A stretch of 64,000 nucleotides of DNA from Bradyrhizobium sp. 132 (GCF_023074185.1 NZ_JADPKY010000043.1:1-64000); one strand, 5' to 3'; positions 49,978 through 60,211 are shown, counted from the stretch's first letter. Notes: generated by a model from the sequence alone, not told the origin. Translations and numbers: made by a program.

Positions 49978-52668
49978 TCAGCTCGCGGCCGCCGCGATTC
50001 TGGGCTCCGGGCTGGCGTGACCGTGGCTGATCTCGTCGCCGCGACCGACCTTTGGCGGAAGCCCGGCGAAGCGCCGCAACGCCTCGGCCATCTGCACCCG
50101 GCCGGAGACCCCGGTGATCACCACGTCCACCATGGCGAAGGACGAGTGGAAATGACCGCGCGCCCTAAGTTGCTCGACCGGGACGCCGGCGGCCGCCATT
50201 GCCTCGGCGTAGGCGATGCCCTCGTCGCGCAGGGGATCGAATTCGCAGGTAACGACGAAGGCCGGCGGCAGGCCCGCAACCTTGCCGCGGAGCGGCGAGA
50301 CGCGCGGATCGGTGCGGTCGGCTGGCGAACAGTAGAGATCCCAGAACCAGTACATCAGCGAGCGGGTCAGGAAATAGCCGGTCGCATTGTCGTTATAGGA
50401 GGGACGATCGAAGGTGCAGTCGGTGACCGGGCAGATCAGGAGCTGGCCGGCGATCTCCGGGCCGCCGCGATCGCGTGCGAGCTGACAAGTGACGGCGGCG
50501 ATGTTGCCGCCGGCGCTCCAGCCTGCGACCAGCACCGGGCCCGGCTTGCCGCCGAGCTCGGCGGCGTGCTCGGCGATCCAGCGCGTCGCTGCATAGCCGT
50601 CTTCGGCTGCGGCCGGGAAACGATGCTCGGGCGCATGACGATAGCCGACGCTGACGAGCATCATGCCGGTCCGCCGCACCATGTCGCGGCAGAACGGATC
50701 GTCCGACTGCTGGTCGCCGAGCACCCAGCCGCCGCCGTGGAAATAGACCACGACCGGATGCGGCCCCGGCGTCGCCGGCCGGTACACGCGGTACGACAGC
50801 GGGCCGTCGGTGCCGGGCAGGGTGCCGTCGACGATGTCGCCGATTGGCCGTCCCGCAGGCCGGCCCTTGTTGAACTCGTCGACGAAGGCGCGGGCACCGA
50901 TCGCGCCCATCGACTCGATCTGCGGCAGATTCAGCGACGCCAACAGGTTCAGCACCAGCCGCACATCCGGCTGCAGGCGCACCACTTCGCCGTCATTGCA
51001 TTGCGCGGCAACGTTGGGGCCGGTCAGCTCGAAACCGAGCATGCCGCGGCTCGTGACCTCGTCGCAGATGCTGCGATAGGGGCCGACGCCGCCGGTATAG
51101 GGCATCAGGCCCTGCGCCTTGCCGGGCACGTTGGCGCCCGTGTACCAGGTGTTGGCGAGCCGGTGCAGCGTCACCATCGAGCAGTCGGCCATGTGCCGGC
51201 CCCAGCCGGCCTGCGCCGTCTCGGTCGGCTCGATCGTGGTGAAGCCGGCGTCGCGCAATGCCTTGAGCCGGTCGACAACCCAGTCCACATGCTGCTCGAT
51301 CGACACCGCCATGTTCGACAGCACCGACGGGCTGCCGGGGCCGGTGATCATGAAGAAGTTCGGGAAGCCCTCGACGGTGAGCCCGAGATAGGACTGCGGT
51401 CCCTGTGCCCAGACATCGGTGAGCGATTTGCCGCCACGTCCGGTGATCGGATGCACGGCGCGGATCGCGCCGGTCATGGCGTCGAAGCCGGTCGCGAACA
51501 CGATGACATCGACGTCGACGCTGCGCTTGGCCGTCGTGATGCCGCTTGCGGTGATCGCCTTGATCGGCTCCTGGCGCAGATTGACCAGCGTTACGTTCGG
51601 CCGGTTGTAGGTCGCGTAGTAGTTGGTGTCGAGGCAGGGGCGTTTTGCGCCGAAGGGATGATCGTGGGGCATCAGTGCCGCCGCCGTCTCCGGATCCTTC
51701 ACGGCAGCGCCGATCTTCTCGCGGATCAGCTCGCCGATCAGCGCATTGCCATCGACATCCACGCCCTGGTCGGCCCAGAGCTGGGTCAGGATGTGGACGA
51801 GGTCGCCGGCGGCCCAGGCGCGTTCGAAGCGCTCGCGACGCTCGGCATCGCTCAACTGCCAACTCACCACCGTCTGCTGCGGATACGGCACGCCCGTCAT
51901 CGACAAGCGTGCTTGATCGCGATATGCGGCGCGGTCGCTTTCGAAGAAGGTCTTGCGATCTTCCGGCGCCGGACCGTTACCCGCCGGCAGCGCGAAATTC
52001 GGCGTGCGCTGGAATACGGTCAGATGCGCGGCCTGCTCGGCGATCAGCGGGATCGACTGGATGGCCGATGAGCCCGTGCCGATCACGGCGACGCGCTTGC
52101 CGGCAAGATTGACGCCGTCATGCGGCCAGCGTCCGGTGAAATAAACCTCGCCGCCAAAATCCTTGACGCCGTCGATCTCGGGCGGCTTTGGCGCGGAAAG
52201 GCAGCCGGTGGCCATGATGTAATGGCGGCAGGAGACCGGTGCGCCATTGTCGGTGGTGAGCTGCCAGCGTTCGGTCGCTTCGTCCCATTTGGCTTCGGTC
52301 ACCTTGGTCTTGAAGCGGATGCCGCGCCTGAGATCGTAGCGGTCGGCGACGAAGCCGAGATAGCGCAGGATCTCGGGCTGGGCCGCGTATTTTTCCGACC
52401 AGGTCCAGGCCTTGTCGAGTTCCGGATCGAACGTATAGCTGTAATCGATGGTCTGGATATCGCAGCGCGCCCCGGGATAACGGTTCCAGTACCAGGTGCC
52501 GCCGACATCGCCGGCTTCTTCGAGGGCGACCGCCGTGAGGCCGGCCTTGCGCAGCCGATGGAGAAGATAGAGGCCGGCAAATCCGGCCCCTACCACGGCA
52601 ACATCGACCTGCTGACTGGTTCCGCGACCCGCGTCAGAGGCACGTGCAGCAACCATTGCGTCAGGCAT
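49978..52668 (-). CDS. Baeyer-Villiger-type monooxygenase fused to alpha/beta-hydrolase esterase
   Basis: An 896-residue bifunctional protein. The N-terminal part (about 1-560) is a class B flavin monooxygenase. It has the FAD loop [11 protein letters not shown] near residue 24, the fingerprint-like FTGRWPHDG near 177, and the NADPH loop [10 protein letters not shown]. The C-terminal part (about 575-896) is an HSL-family esterase with oxyanion HGGGW near 642, nucleophile in GWSAGG near 714, Asp in [10 protein letters not shown] near 808, and His in RGHFHSS near 837. A monooxygenase turning a ketone into an ester, and an esterase splitting it, would give acid plus alcohol in one chain. That pathway is inferred; the natural ketone is unknown. 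ATG 52668. Confidence 0.9.
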   Translation of the reverse strand: MPDAMVAARASDAGRGTSQQVDVAVVGAGFAGLYLLHRLRKAGLTAVALEEAGDVGGTWYWNRYPGARCDIQTIDYSYTFDPELDKAWTWSEKYAAQPEILRYLGFVADRYDLRRGIRFKTKVTEAKWDEATERWQLTTDNGAPVSCRHYIMATGCLSAPKPPEIDGVKDFGGEVYFTGRWPHDGVNLAGKRVAVIGTGSSAIQSIPLIAEQAAHLTVFQRTPNFALPAGNGPAPEDRKTFFESDRAAYRDQARLSMTGVPYPQQTVVSWQLSDAERRERFERAWAAGDLVHILTQLWADQGVDVDGNALIGELIREKIGAAVKDPETAAALMPHDHPFGAKRPCLDTNYYATYNRPNVTLVNLRQEPIKAITASGITTAKRSVDVDVIVFATGFDAMTGAIRAVHPITGRGGKSLTDVWAQGPQSYLGLTVEGFPNFFMITGPGSPSVLSNMAVSIEQHVDWVVDRLKALRDAGFTTIEPTETAQAGWGRHMADCSMVTLHRLANTWYTGANVPGKAQGLMPYTGGVGPYRSICDEVTSRGMLGFELTGPNVAAQCNDGEVVRLQPDVRLVLNLLASLNLPQIESMGAIGARAFVDEFNKGRPAGRPIGDIVDGTLPGTDGPLSYRVYRPATPGPHPVVVYFHGGGWVLGDQQSDDPFCRDMVRRTGMMLVSVGYRHAPEHRFPAAAEDGYAATRWIAEHAAELGGKPGPVLVAGWSAGGNIAAVTCQLARDRGGPEIAGQLLICPVTDCTFDRPSYNDNATGYFLTRSLMYWFWDLYCSPADRTDPRVSPLRGKVAGLPPAFVVTCEFDPLRDEGIAYAEAMAAAGVPVEQLRARGHFHSSFAMVDVVITGVSGRVQMAEALRRFAGLPPKVGRGDEISHGHASPEPRIAAAAS

Positions 52669-52896
52669 GGTATTTCCTCCCGTATGTTTTGTTTTGCCGG
52701 CAGGCTATCGCCGCAGGCTCGGCTTGTCATCAGAGCAAGTGCAATCTTCGGTAGCTGTTTGCGGCGTCATCATGGCCGCGCGAACCTTGCTTCAATGCAC
52801 GCATCGCGATGCACAATGGCCGTGATTACCCGGGCTAATCATGGATGATCCGTCTGTGTATGCTTGCGGCTACAAGCCACGCATATCCAGGGCGTC

Positions 52897-53106
52897 ATGA
52901 CAGAGTTGAGTGAGCGAACCAGAGCGAATATGGACGTCGTCCTGGAGGAGACGTGCCGTCAACTGCCGCATGGCGGCGATCACGACAGCCGCAGGTTCAT
53001 CGCCCAGCGCCTGATCGAGGCGGCGCAGTCCGGCCACTCCACGCTCGGTGAGCTCGGCATCATCGCACGGCACGCACTGGCGGAGCTTATCGCCAAAGGG
53101 AGCTAG
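52897..53106 (+). CDS. Small hypothetical protein (69 aa)
   Basis: A 69-residue predicted helical protein (MTELSERTRANMDVVLEETC ... RRFIAQRLIEAAQSGHSTLGELGIIARHALAELIAKGS). It is soluble and has no known motif. ATG 52897 begins the compact region; the frame is open further upstream. Composition suggests a conserved small protein of Bradyrhizobium type, but I do not recognise a family. Confidence 0.55.
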   Translation: MTELSERTRANMDVVLEETCRQLPHGGDHDSRRFIAQRLIEAAQSGHSTLGELGIIARHALAELIAKGS

Positions 53107-53186
53107 GTGCGGCCGCGGCGCTTGCCTCACTATGGACGACGGACATAACCTGACCGAACCCTTCCGCGCATCGAGATGCTCCGAAG

Positions 53187-54647
53187 ATGCGGTCCGTGTT
53201 CGCGCTTTTTGCGGCTTCTGTCATCCTCTGTTGCAACGGCTCGGCCGTGGCCCAGCCGGTCGGCCAATTTCCGTTCGCGCTGACGCGCGAAGGACAGATG
53301 CTTGGCGCCGTCGAAGGCGAGGTGGCGTCGTTCAAGGGGCTGGCCTATGCGGCCGCGCCAATCGGGCCGCTGCGCTGGCGTCCGCCGCAGGCAACGGCCG
53401 AGAGTTCGGAGATGCGCACGGCCTACAAGTACGGCGCGCCATGCCTTCAGTCGTCGCTGCCGGGCGCGAGCGAGGATTGCCTCACGCTGAACGTGTTCCG
53501 TCCGTTCGGGGTCGATGGCCCGCTGCCGGTGATGCTATTCATCCACGGCGGCGCTTTCGTCCGCGGCACCGCGAACGATCCGCTGTTCGACGGCGGCAGG
53601 CTGGCGCAGGCCGGCCTCATCGTGGTGACCGTGAATTTTCGCCTCGGCGCGCTTGGCTGGCTCACCGAGCCTGCGCTGTCGGAAGGCGGCTCCGGCAATT
53701 ACGGCCTGATGGACCAGATCGCCGCATTGCATTGGGTGCACGACAACATCGCGGCCTTCGGTGGCGATCCGAACAACGTCACCTTGTTTGGCAGCGGCGC
53801 AGGCGCGACCTCGATCGCGCTCTTGATGCTGTGTGCGCAATCGCGCGCGCTCTTTCAGAAAGCCATTCTGCAATCGGTCCCTGGCCGTGCGCGGCTGCGC
53901 TCGGCGAAAGAGGCCGAGATTGCGGGCCGGCAATTCGTCGCGGCGCTTGGTCAACAGGCTGATTTGCGCGCAGCCGAACCGCGACGCCTGATTGCCGCCG
54001 AAAAACATCTGCTCGAAAAATCGCCGCGCAGTTTTGCGCCGACGATCGACGGACGTCTGGTGAGCGAGGAGATCGCCGCAGGCTTCGCGGCCGGACGTGA
54101 AGCCCGCATTCCCATGATCATCGGTTCGAACGATGACGAGACGGGTTTCGACAGCGAACTCGATATCCGGGAGGAGCTGGCATCCTCAGGCATCACCAGC
54201 GACGAACTGCGCAAGCTCTATCCCGACCTCGCCAAACCTTCGGACCGCGCGGCAAGGTTCTACACCGACAAGGCCTTCTCGGAGCCGGTGCGGCTGCTGG
54301 CGCGGCTGCATGCCGCAAGCGGCGCGCCGACCTTCCGCTATCGCTTCGCCTATGTGCCGGAGGCACGGCGCGCCAACCCCGAGGGCGGTCACGGGCGGGA
54401 ATTGCAGTTCATCTTCGGCGCAGAAGGCATGCCGGGTGCGGGCATCTTGTCACGCGGTGATCGCGAGGTCGCAAGCCGCATGCGCGCCTACTGGATCAAC
54501 TTCGCCAAGAGCGGCGATCCGAACGGTGCGGACCTGCCGCGATGGGACGCTGCGGCAGGCAGCGATCGCCTGCTGCTGATCACGAATGATCGCCTCGCGA
54601 GCGGAGGCGACCCCTGGTCGGAGCGCCTGGACCGGCTCGAGCGTTAG
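53187..54647 (+). CDS. Exported carboxylesterase type B homologue lacking the nucleophile serine
   Basis: A 486-residue secreted protein (signal ending SAVAQ) with the whole carboxylesterase type B fold: FKGLAYAAAPIGPLRWRPP, SEDCLTLNVFRP, oxyanion FIHGGAFVRG, NYGLMDQIAALHWVHDNIAAFGGDPNNVTLFG, GSNDDETGF with the acid, and GGHGRELQFIFG with the His. The nucleophile elbow reads G-S-G-A-G where the family has G-E-S-A-G, so residue 204 is Gly in place of the catalytic Ser. Unless the neighbouring Ser203 takes over, it would be inactive, as in neuroligin-like non-enzymatic relatives. The frame is intact. It stands between small genes, near the BVMO-esterase gene. Confidence 0.85.
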   Translation: MRSVFALFAASVILCCNGSAVAQPVGQFPFALTREGQMLGAVEGEVASFKGLAYAAAPIGPLRWRPPQATAESSEMRTAYKYGAPCLQSSLPGASEDCLTLNVFRPFGVDGPLPVMLFIHGGAFVRGTANDPLFDGGRLAQAGLIVVTVNFRLGALGWLTEPALSEGGSGNYGLMDQIAALHWVHDNIAAFGGDPNNVTLFGSGAGATSIALLMLCAQSRALFQKAILQSVPGRARLRSAKEAEIAGRQFVAALGQQADLRAAEPRRLIAAEKHLLEKSPRSFAPTIDGRLVSEEIAAGFAAGREARIPMIIGSNDDETGFDSELDIREELASSGITSDELRKLYPDLAKPSDRAARFYTDKAFSEPVRLLARLHAASGAPTFRYRFAYVPEARRANPEGGHGRELQFIFGAEGMPGAGILSRGDREVASRMRAYWINFAKSGDPNGADLPRWDAAAGSDRLLLITNDRLASGGDPWSERLDRLER

Positions 54648-54658
54648 ATGAGTTGGAC

Positions 54659-54838
54659 TTAAGCCGCGAGCTCGACGCGCGGCGCCGGGCTCAGCCGGTC
54701 TTCCTCCAGATAATCCATCGCGCCATCCCTCTCGACGGCGTAGAATTGCTGGCCTTCCCTCGACCTGTAGGCGGCGCGAACCACACCGCGGCGGCCCTTG
54801 TCACTGTTGACGACGTCCCCCAGCGCAAACTTCTTCAT
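54659..54838 (-). CDS. Small hypothetical protein (59 aa)
   Basis: A 59-residue protein starting MKKFALGDVVNSDKGRRGVV and continuing RAAYRSREGQQFYAVERDGAMDYLEEDRL. The pattern of a short beta-rich domain (Val-Val, Gly-Arg-Arg-Gly, Tyr-Ala-Val) resembles small KOW/SH3-like proteins. ATG 54838 is chosen because the homologous part starts there; the frame is open to 55069. It is likely real; function unknown. Confidence 0.65.
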   Translation of the reverse strand: MKKFALGDVVNSDKGRRGVVRAAYRSREGQQFYAVERDGAMDYLEEDRLSPAPRVELAA

Positions 54839-54994
54839 CTCACGTCCTTGGTCTTCTGGCCGACTCCTTCGGCCACGCCCGGATTTTGGGCGGCAAATCG
54901 TTAACGCCTTGCTAACCATACGGGTTTGCCTATGCTCGCCGCCGATCGCGCGGCTGTTACACGCGCATGCTGTCAACGAGACGAGCCCGCATCC

Positions 54995-55789
54995 ATGACG
55001 CGATTTCCGACCCTCTTCCTGTCGCATGGCGGCGGTCCCTGGCCGTTCATGGAGGACAGGCGGGTGCAATATGCGAAGACTGCCGAGGCGTTCGGCCGGC
55101 TACCGCAGCTATTGCCGGCAAGCCCGAAGGCCGTGCTCGTCATCACCGGCCATTGGGAGGCCGAGACCTTCACGGTGACCACCTCGGCGCATCCGCCGAT
55201 GGTGTACGACTATCACGGCTTTCCCGAGCACACCTATCACCTCAAATATCCGGCACCGGGCAAGCCTGAACTCGCGGCGGAAGTGAAGGCGCTGCTTGCG
55301 CGCGCCGGCCTCGATTGCCGCGAGGATCCCAATCAGGGTTTCGATCACGGCACCTTCGTGCCGCTTGGCCTGATGTATCCGAATGCCGACATGCCGATCG
55401 TGCTGCTGTCGCTGAGATCGAGCTATGACGCGGCCGAGCACATCAGGGTGGGGCAGGCGATCACCTCGCTCCGGGATGAAGGCATTCTGATCGTCGGCAG
55501 CGGGCTCACCTATCACAACATGCGCGGGTTTGGCCGGGCGGAGTCGAAGCCGGTCTCGTATGATTTCGAGGCCTATCTGAACGAGGCGATCGGCAGTCCG
55601 GACTCGGCGCGCCGCAACGCGATGCTGGTTGACTGGGAGAACGCGCCGAGTGCGCGTCTCGCGCATCCGCGTGAAGATCATCTGCTGCCGCTGATGGTGG
55701 CCGCCGGCGCCGCCGGCAGCGACGCGGGCAAGCGCGTCTTCGTCGACGAGGTCGCTAACGTTGCGATGGCGTCGTATGTGTTCGGGTGA
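54995..55789 (+). CDS. DODA-type extradiol ring-cleavage dioxygenase
   Basis: A 264-residue LigB-superfamily enzyme. Candidate Fe(II) and active-site His occur in FLSHGGGPWPF, VITGHWEAE, NQGFDHGTFVPLGLMYP and SGLTYHNMRGF, matching the DOPA 4,5-dioxygenase-like group (YgiD/DODA). Such enzymes open catechol rings between or beside hydroxyls. ATG 54995 is chosen because homology begins there; upstream in-frame codons lie in the leader. The physiological catechol is unknown. It is convergent with the glg operon. Confidence 0.9.
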   Translation: MTRFPTLFLSHGGGPWPFMEDRRVQYAKTAEAFGRLPQLLPASPKAVLVITGHWEAETFTVTTSAHPPMVYDYHGFPEHTYHLKYPAPGKPELAAEVKALLARAGLDCREDPNQGFDHGTFVPLGLMYPNADMPIVLLSLRSSYDAAEHIRVGQAITSLRDEGILIVGSGLTYHNMRGFGRAESKPVSYDFEAYLNEAIGSPDSARRNAMLVDWENAPSARLAHPREDHLLPLMVAAGAAGSDAGKRVFVDEVANVAMASYVFG

Positions 55790-55796
55790 ACTCGTA

Positions 55797-55824
55797 GGGC
55801 GGATTGCGCTTCGCTAATCCACCC
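55797..55824. terminator. Hairpin between convergent genes
   Basis: GGGCGGATT (55797-55805) and AATCCACCC (55816-55824) pair with one mismatch around GCGCTTCGCT. It lies between the dioxygenase and SemiSWEET stops, and could end transcription from either side. No T tract is present. Confidence 0.4.
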
Positions 55825-55840
55825 TGGCATCGCGCTAGCC

Positions 55841-56101
55841 TCACCCGTATTTCAGCTTCATGAACAAGATGCCGCCGGCGAGCAGCATGGTGATGGCGTT
55901 GGCAGCGACCAGCGGCGCGTCGCCGGAGAGCAGGCCGTAGACGAGCCAGAGCGCGAGGCCCAGCACCATGATGAGAAACATGCCGAGCGAAATGTCGCGC
56001 GCCGAGCGGGTCTTCCAGACCTTGATGACCTGCGGCGCGTAGGCGACGGTGGTGCAGGTGGCGGCGGCAAAGCCGATCAGCTTGATCGTAAGGGGTTCCA
56101 T
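55841..56101 (-). CDS. SemiSWEET-type sugar transporter
   Basis: An 86-residue three-helix membrane protein with the PQ-loop signature YAPQVIKVWKTRSARDISLGMF at about residues 21-42. SemiSWEETs work as homodimers and transport sugars by facilitated diffusion. It starts 37 bp after the glgA stop in the same direction, so it is likely the last gene of the glycogen operon. The exact sugar is unknown. Confidence 0.9.
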   Translation of the reverse strand: MEPLTIKLIGFAAATCTTVAYAPQVIKVWKTRSARDISLGMFLIMVLGLALWLVYGLLSGDAPLVAANAITMLLAGGILFMKLKYG

Positions 56102-56138
56102 GCCGGCTCTATAGCATGGATTCGTGGACGATCAGGCC

Positions 56139-57596
56139 TCAGGCGCGGCGGGACGCCATCAGCCCGCGATAAAGCGCGGCATAGTCGCCGGCACGGTTGC
56201 GCCAGGACACGTCGGTCGCGAGGCCGCCCAGTTGCAGACGGCGCCAGGTCAGCTTGTCGTGGAAGGTGGTGTTTGCCTTGCGCAGCGTGCCGGCGAGGGC
56301 ATCCGCGGTCACGGGGCCGAATTTGAAGCCGGTGGCATCATGGCCCGATTTATCGGCCTCGCCGATATCGACGATGGTATCCTCGAGGCCTCCGACGCGC
56401 GAGACGATGGGCACGGCGCCATAGCGTAGCGCACAGAGCTGGGTCAGGCCGCACGGCTCGAAGCGTGACGGAACGATGAGCGCGTCCGAGCCGGCCTGGA
56501 TCAGATGCGCCATGATCTCGTCGTAGCCGATCACGACCCCGATCCGGCCCGGGTTCGCGCGTGCGGCGGCCTGATAGCGTTCCTGGAGATCGCGGTCGCC
56601 GCTTCCGAGCAGCGCGAGCTGCATGCCTTCGCTCAGGATGGTCGGAATGGCCTCGAGCAGGAGATCGAGCCCCTTCTGCCACGACAGGCGGCTGATGACG
56701 CCGAGCAATGGCGTCTCGTCCGAGGAATCGAGATTGAATTGCTGCTGAAGCACCGCCTTGTTCGCGGCCCGGAAGGTGAGATCCTCTGCGCCGAAGCGGT
56801 AGGCGATGTGCGGATCGGTCTGCGGATTCCACACATCGATGTCGATGCCGTTGAGAATGCCGCTCAGAACGTTCGCACGGGAGCGAAGCAAGCCGCCGAA
56901 CCCCATGCCGCCCTCGTCGCTCTGGATCTCCCGCGCATAGGTCGGCGAGACCGTGGTGACGCGATCGGCGAATTGCAGGCCTGCCTTCAAAAAACTGATG
57001 CCGCCGAAATATTCGAGGTCGTCGATGCCGAGGGCGTGCCAGGGCAGGCCAATCGAACCGATCAGCTCGGGAGCGAACTTGCCCTGATAGGCCATGTTGT
57101 GGATGGTCATCACGGTGCCGGGCCGCGGTCGGCCGTCATAGTGCAGATAGGCCGGCGCGAGCCCGGCCTGCCAATCATGGGCGTGCACGACGTCGGGCAC
57201 GAAGGCGGGAACGAGACCGTGGCCGATATCGGCGGCGATGCGCGACAGCGCCGCGAAGCGCACGCCATTGTCCGGCCAGTCGACGCCCTCGGCGGTGACG
57301 TAGGGATTGCCCGGCCGCGCGTAGAGATGCGGCACGTCGAGCACGAACAGATCGAGCCCGTCATGCGAGCCCGCGAGCAGGCGCCCGGGGCCACCGAAAT
57401 AATCCGGCCAGCGCCGGATCTCGTCGGCTCCCCCGAGCATCCGCGTCACGTCCGGATAGCCCGGCATCAGCGTGCGCATCTCGACGCCGTGAGCTTTCAG
57501 CGCGAGCGGCAGCGCGCCCGCGACGTCCGCGAGGCCGCCGGTCTTGACGATGGGATAGACTTCAGAGGCGACCGCGAGGACGCGAACAGGCGTCAT
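56139..57596 (-). CDS. glgA: Glycogen synthase (ADP-glucose)
   Basis: A 485-residue GT5 glycosyltransferase that adds glucose from ADP-glucose to alpha-1,4-glucan. The N-terminal ADP-glucose motif KTGGLADV is at residues 18-25. The HDWQAGL segment, ILNGID and the C-terminal [29 protein letters not shown] acceptor region are intact. The start ATG at 57596 overlaps the glgC stop by 4 bp (ATGA). The ORF is open far upstream within glgC, but the family N-terminus begins here. With glgC it forms the core of glycogen synthesis; no branching or debranching gene is in this window. Confidence 0.94.
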   Translation of the reverse strand: MTPVRVLAVASEVYPIVKTGGLADVAGALPLALKAHGVEMRTLMPGYPDVTRMLGGADEIRRWPDYFGGPGRLLAGSHDGLDLFVLDVPHLYARPGNPYVTAEGVDWPDNGVRFAALSRIAADIGHGLVPAFVPDVVHAHDWQAGLAPAYLHYDGRPRPGTVMTIHNMAYQGKFAPELIGSIGLPWHALGIDDLEYFGGISFLKAGLQFADRVTTVSPTYAREIQSDEGGMGFGGLLRSRANVLSGILNGIDIDVWNPQTDPHIAYRFGAEDLTFRAANKAVLQQQFNLDSSDETPLLGVISRLSWQKGLDLLLEAIPTILSEGMQLALLGSGDRDLQERYQAAARANPGRIGVVIGYDEIMAHLIQAGSDALIVPSRFEPCGLTQLCALRYGAVPIVSRVGGLEDTIVDIGEADKSGHDATGFKFGPVTADALAGTLRKANTTFHDKLTWRRLQLGGLATDVSWRNRAGDYAALYRGLMASRRA

Positions 57597-58855
57597 GTAT
57601 TGAGCCTGTCCAGCATCGACTGGGTGATGAGCGAAATGCCCTGTTCGGTGGTGCGGAAGCGCCTCGCGTCCAACTCGGGATCCTCGCCGACGACGAGTCC
57701 TTCCGGGATCTCGACGCCGCGGTCGATCACGACGTTCTTCAAGCGCGCGCCGCGGCCGACATTGACGTAGGGCATGATCACGGCGTTCTCGACATTGGCG
57801 TAGGAGTTGACGCGTACGCCGGTGAACAGCAGCGAGCGTCGCAGCGAGGCGCCGGAAATGATGCAGCCGCCCGAGACCAGCGAACTCACGGCCTGGCCGC
57901 GTCGGCTCTCCTCGTCGTGGACGAACTTTGCCGGTGGCGTGATCTCCGAATAGGACCAGATCGGCCAGGCGCTGTCGAACAAATCGAGCTCGGGTACCAC
58001 GTCGGTGAGGTCGATATTGGCGGCCCAATAGGCGTCGACCGTGCCGACATCGCGCCAATAGGCGCGGGGGTCGCTGCCGGAGCGGACGCAGGAGGTCGAG
58101 TACTGGTGCGCCATGGCGCGGCCGTTCTTGACGAGGTAGGGGATGATGTCCTTGCCGAAATCGTGGTTGGAGTTCGGATCCTCGGCGTCGCGCTTGAGCT
58201 CCTCGAACAGGAGCTTCGCGTCGAACACGTAGATGCCCATGCTGGCGAGCGAGACGTCCGGCTTCCCCGGCATCGGCGGCGGATCTTTCGGCTTTTCCAG
58301 GAACGACTTGATCCAGCCATTCTCGTCGATATGCATGATGCCGAAGCCGGAGGATTCCGCCCGCGGCATTTCGAGGCAGCCGACGGTGACGTCGGCGCCG
58401 CTCTCGACATGCTGGCGCAGCATCACCTCGTAATCCATTTTATAGACATGGTCGCCGGCGAGAACCACGATGAAGCGGCAGGCGTGGGATTCGATGATGT
58501 CGATGTTCTGGTAGACCGCATCCGCCGTGCCGACATACCACATGTGCTCGGAGACGCGCTGGCTGGCCGGGAGAATGTCGAAGCTCTCGTTGCGCTCGGG
58601 ACGGAAGAAGTTCCAACCCATCTGAAGGTGCCGGATCAGGCTGTGTGCCTTGTACTGGGTGGCGACTGCGATGCGGCGGATGCCCGAGTTCACGGCGTTC
58701 GACAGCGCGAAATCGATGATGCGGGATTTTCCGCCGAAATAGACCGCAGGCTTGGCGCGCCGGTCGGTCAGCTCTAGGAGCCGGCTGCCGCGTCCGCCGG
58801 CCAGGACGAACGCCAGGGCCTGACGGGCAAGCGGCTCGGGTCTCGCGGCACTCAT
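57593..58855 (-). CDS. glgC: Glucose-1-phosphate adenylyltransferase
   Basis: A 420-residue enzyme making ADP-glucose, the committed step of glycogen synthesis. The nucleotidyltransferase core shows [36 protein letters not shown] and the C-terminal left-handed beta-helix repeats, such as [33 protein letters not shown] 58855 follows a GGGAGG ribosome site. It is translationally coupled to glgA and heads the glgC-glgA-SemiSWEET unit. Allosteric control by glycolytic intermediates is expected for the family. Confidence 0.94.
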   Translation of the reverse strand: MSAARPEPLARQALAFVLAGGRGSRLLELTDRRAKPAVYFGGKSRIIDFALSNAVNSGIRRIAVATQYKAHSLIRHLQMGWNFFRPERNESFDILPASQRVSEHMWYVGTADAVYQNIDIIESHACRFIVVLAGDHVYKMDYEVMLRQHVESGADVTVGCLEMPRAESSGFGIMHIDENGWIKSFLEKPKDPPPMPGKPDVSLASMGIYVFDAKLLFEELKRDAEDPNSNHDFGKDIIPYLVKNGRAMAHQYSTSCVRSGSDPRAYWRDVGTVDAYWAANIDLTDVVPELDLFDSAWPIWSYSEITPPAKFVHDEESRRGQAVSSLVSGGCIISGASLRRSLLFTGVRVNSYANVENAVIMPYVNVGRGARLKNVVIDRGVEIPEGLVVGEDPELDARRFRTTEQGISLITQSMLDRLNT

Positions 58856-59148
58856 GTCATCCTCCCACAACTCTGGCGCTCGCCAGAAGCCTCCCGGCCG
58901 CGCACTTCGGAACCGATAGTAACGGCACGAATAGTCAATCGGGAAGGTGGTTGTTGGTTGCGAATGCGCGGGAAGCTTAATGCTTTGCCGGGTCTGCGGC
59001 CTCCGGTCTGATGACAATTGAGGCATCCCATCTTGTGCGGTGCACGCAATCGGAGGCGCGACTTTTGAGCCTTTGACTTGGCGCAAGGATGCCCGATCAT
59101 GCGACCGCGATCCTCTTCCGAGCGAAACGTCAAACAGGGAGTGAGGCG

Positions 59149-59625
59149 ATGAGTATCTGGAAAATGACAATTGCCTGTTCGCTGGCGGGTGCGGTGATGG
59201 CCGGCCAGGTCGAGCAGGCGGCAGCAGCTCCGCTGCCGACCAATGTCGCGACCATGAAGGCCGCGGTCGGCGATGATGTTACGCAGGTGTACTGGCGCGG
59301 CCGAGGTTTTGGATGGGGTATTGGCGGCCTCGCGGCCGGCGCGATCATCGGCAGCGCAATCGCCAGCAGCGCGCCTTATGGCTATGGCTATGGCGGCGGC
59401 CCATACTATGGGGGCGGCTATGGATATCCGGGGCCGGGCTACGGTTATGCGCCCGTCTATTATGGCGGCGGCTACGGATCGCGTTACGCATATGGTCCGG
59501 GTTACGGTTATGGCGGCTACTACGCGCGTCCACGCTACTACGGCTATCGCGCCTATCGTCCATATTACGGTCCGCGCTACGGCTACTACCGGCCGTACCG
59601 GGCCTATCATCGCGGATATTGGTGA
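59149..59625 (+). CDS. Exported Gly/Tyr-rich repeat protein
   Basis: A 158-residue secreted protein with a signal peptide ending QAAAA. A short region with [19 protein letters not shown] follows, then one hydrophobic glycine-rich segment ([16 protein letters not shown]). A low-complexity C-terminal half built on GY and YG dipeptides has Arg/Tyr-rich stretches ([20 protein letters not shown]). Such proteins are common in Bradyrhizobium and may sit on the envelope; function unknown. ATG 59149 follows GTGAGG and begins the signal peptide; the frame is open to 59089. Confidence 0.75.
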   Translation: MSIWKMTIACSLAGAVMAGQVEQAAAAPLPTNVATMKAAVGDDVTQVYWRGRGFGWGIGGLAAGAIIGSAIASSAPYGYGYGGGPYYGGGYGYPGPGYGYAPVYYGGGYGSRYAYGPGYGYGGYYARPRYYGYRAYRPYYGPRYGYYRPYRAYHRGYW

Positions 59626-59629
59626 TCGA

Positions 59630-59833
59630 TCAAACGGGCGGAGCGCCTCGCTGCAGCGCGACGATGCTGAAGAGGTTTGAGGGCCGCTGTACGCAAGCGG
59701 TCCGATCGGCTTGCGCGCGTTGAACCCGGTGATGCGGCACTACGAGCCGGCCATGCCCGCCCGCGACAATCCCGATGCAGATCGCGACGATGATCGCGAT
59801 CTCGATGCACCATTCGAGCGGTCCCGAGGTCAT
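59630..59833 (-). CDS. Small membrane protein B (67 aa)
   Basis: This ORF encodes a single hydrophobic helix (WCIEIAIIVAICIGIVAG) after a short N-terminus, then a basic tail (GRLVVPHHRVQRAQADRTACVQRPS). ATG 59833 overlaps the stop of the preceding small ORF by 4 bp (ATGA), suggesting coupled translation. The frame is open farther upstream, but the coupled ATG and helix mark the likely start. Topology suggests a short inner-membrane peptide. Not recognised. Confidence 0.5.
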   Translation of the reverse strand: MTSGPLEWCIEIAIIVAICIGIVAGGHGRLVVPHHRVQRAQADRTACVQRPSNLFSIVALQRGAPPV

Positions 59834-60009
59834 GGCAGCGCGATGGTGTTGGTGAGATCGGGCTCGGACAGGCCCGGGCCGCCGCACGCAAGATAGATGG
59901 CGACGAGAAAGATGCGGCTGAGGACGGTGACGCTCAATATGACCCTGACGTCGTAATGGCGAATGGCAAAAGCGAGAGGCGAGATCGCCAGGTGTTTTAA
60001 AATGCTCAT
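59830..60009 (-). CDS. Small membrane protein A (59 aa)
   Basis: A 59-residue ORF starting MSILKHLAISPLAFAIRHYD with one hydrophobic segment (VILSVTVLSRIFLVAIYLACG). ATG 60009 is preceded by AAGGAG at a 6-nt spacing, among the best ribosome sites in the window. Its stop overlaps the next small membrane ORF. It is divergent from the large AAA-TPR regulator gene. Not recognised. Confidence 0.6.
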   Translation of the reverse strand: MSILKHLAISPLAFAIRHYDVRVILSVTVLSRIFLVAIYLACGGPGLSEPDLTNTIALP

Positions 60010-60211
60010 GGCCAACTCCTTGCCGGAATTCAGGCATCGACTGCCTGTCGACTGAAATGACAGCGTGATGAAAAGGCCGTCCGACGCCTTGCCGGCGTCT
60101 CTGAAGTGGACAGGCCAATGCTAGTGCCGGCGCAGGGCGCAGGTCTTTAGCGCGCCCTTACATTTGGCTGAGCTTTCCCTTAAGATCGGGGAGCATCCGG
60201 GGGTTGGAGCC

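Noticed and set aside
49861..52071. 736-codon plus-strand ORF opposite the BVMO-esterase gene
   Set aside because: It is the antisense of a clear multi-motif enzyme, shows no known domain, and has the Arg/Ala/His-rich composition of high-GC shadow frames.
60164..60211. TTG start for the AAA-TPR regulator
   Set aside because: No ribosome site; GTG 60212 follows GGAG and matches where the winged-helix domain begins.
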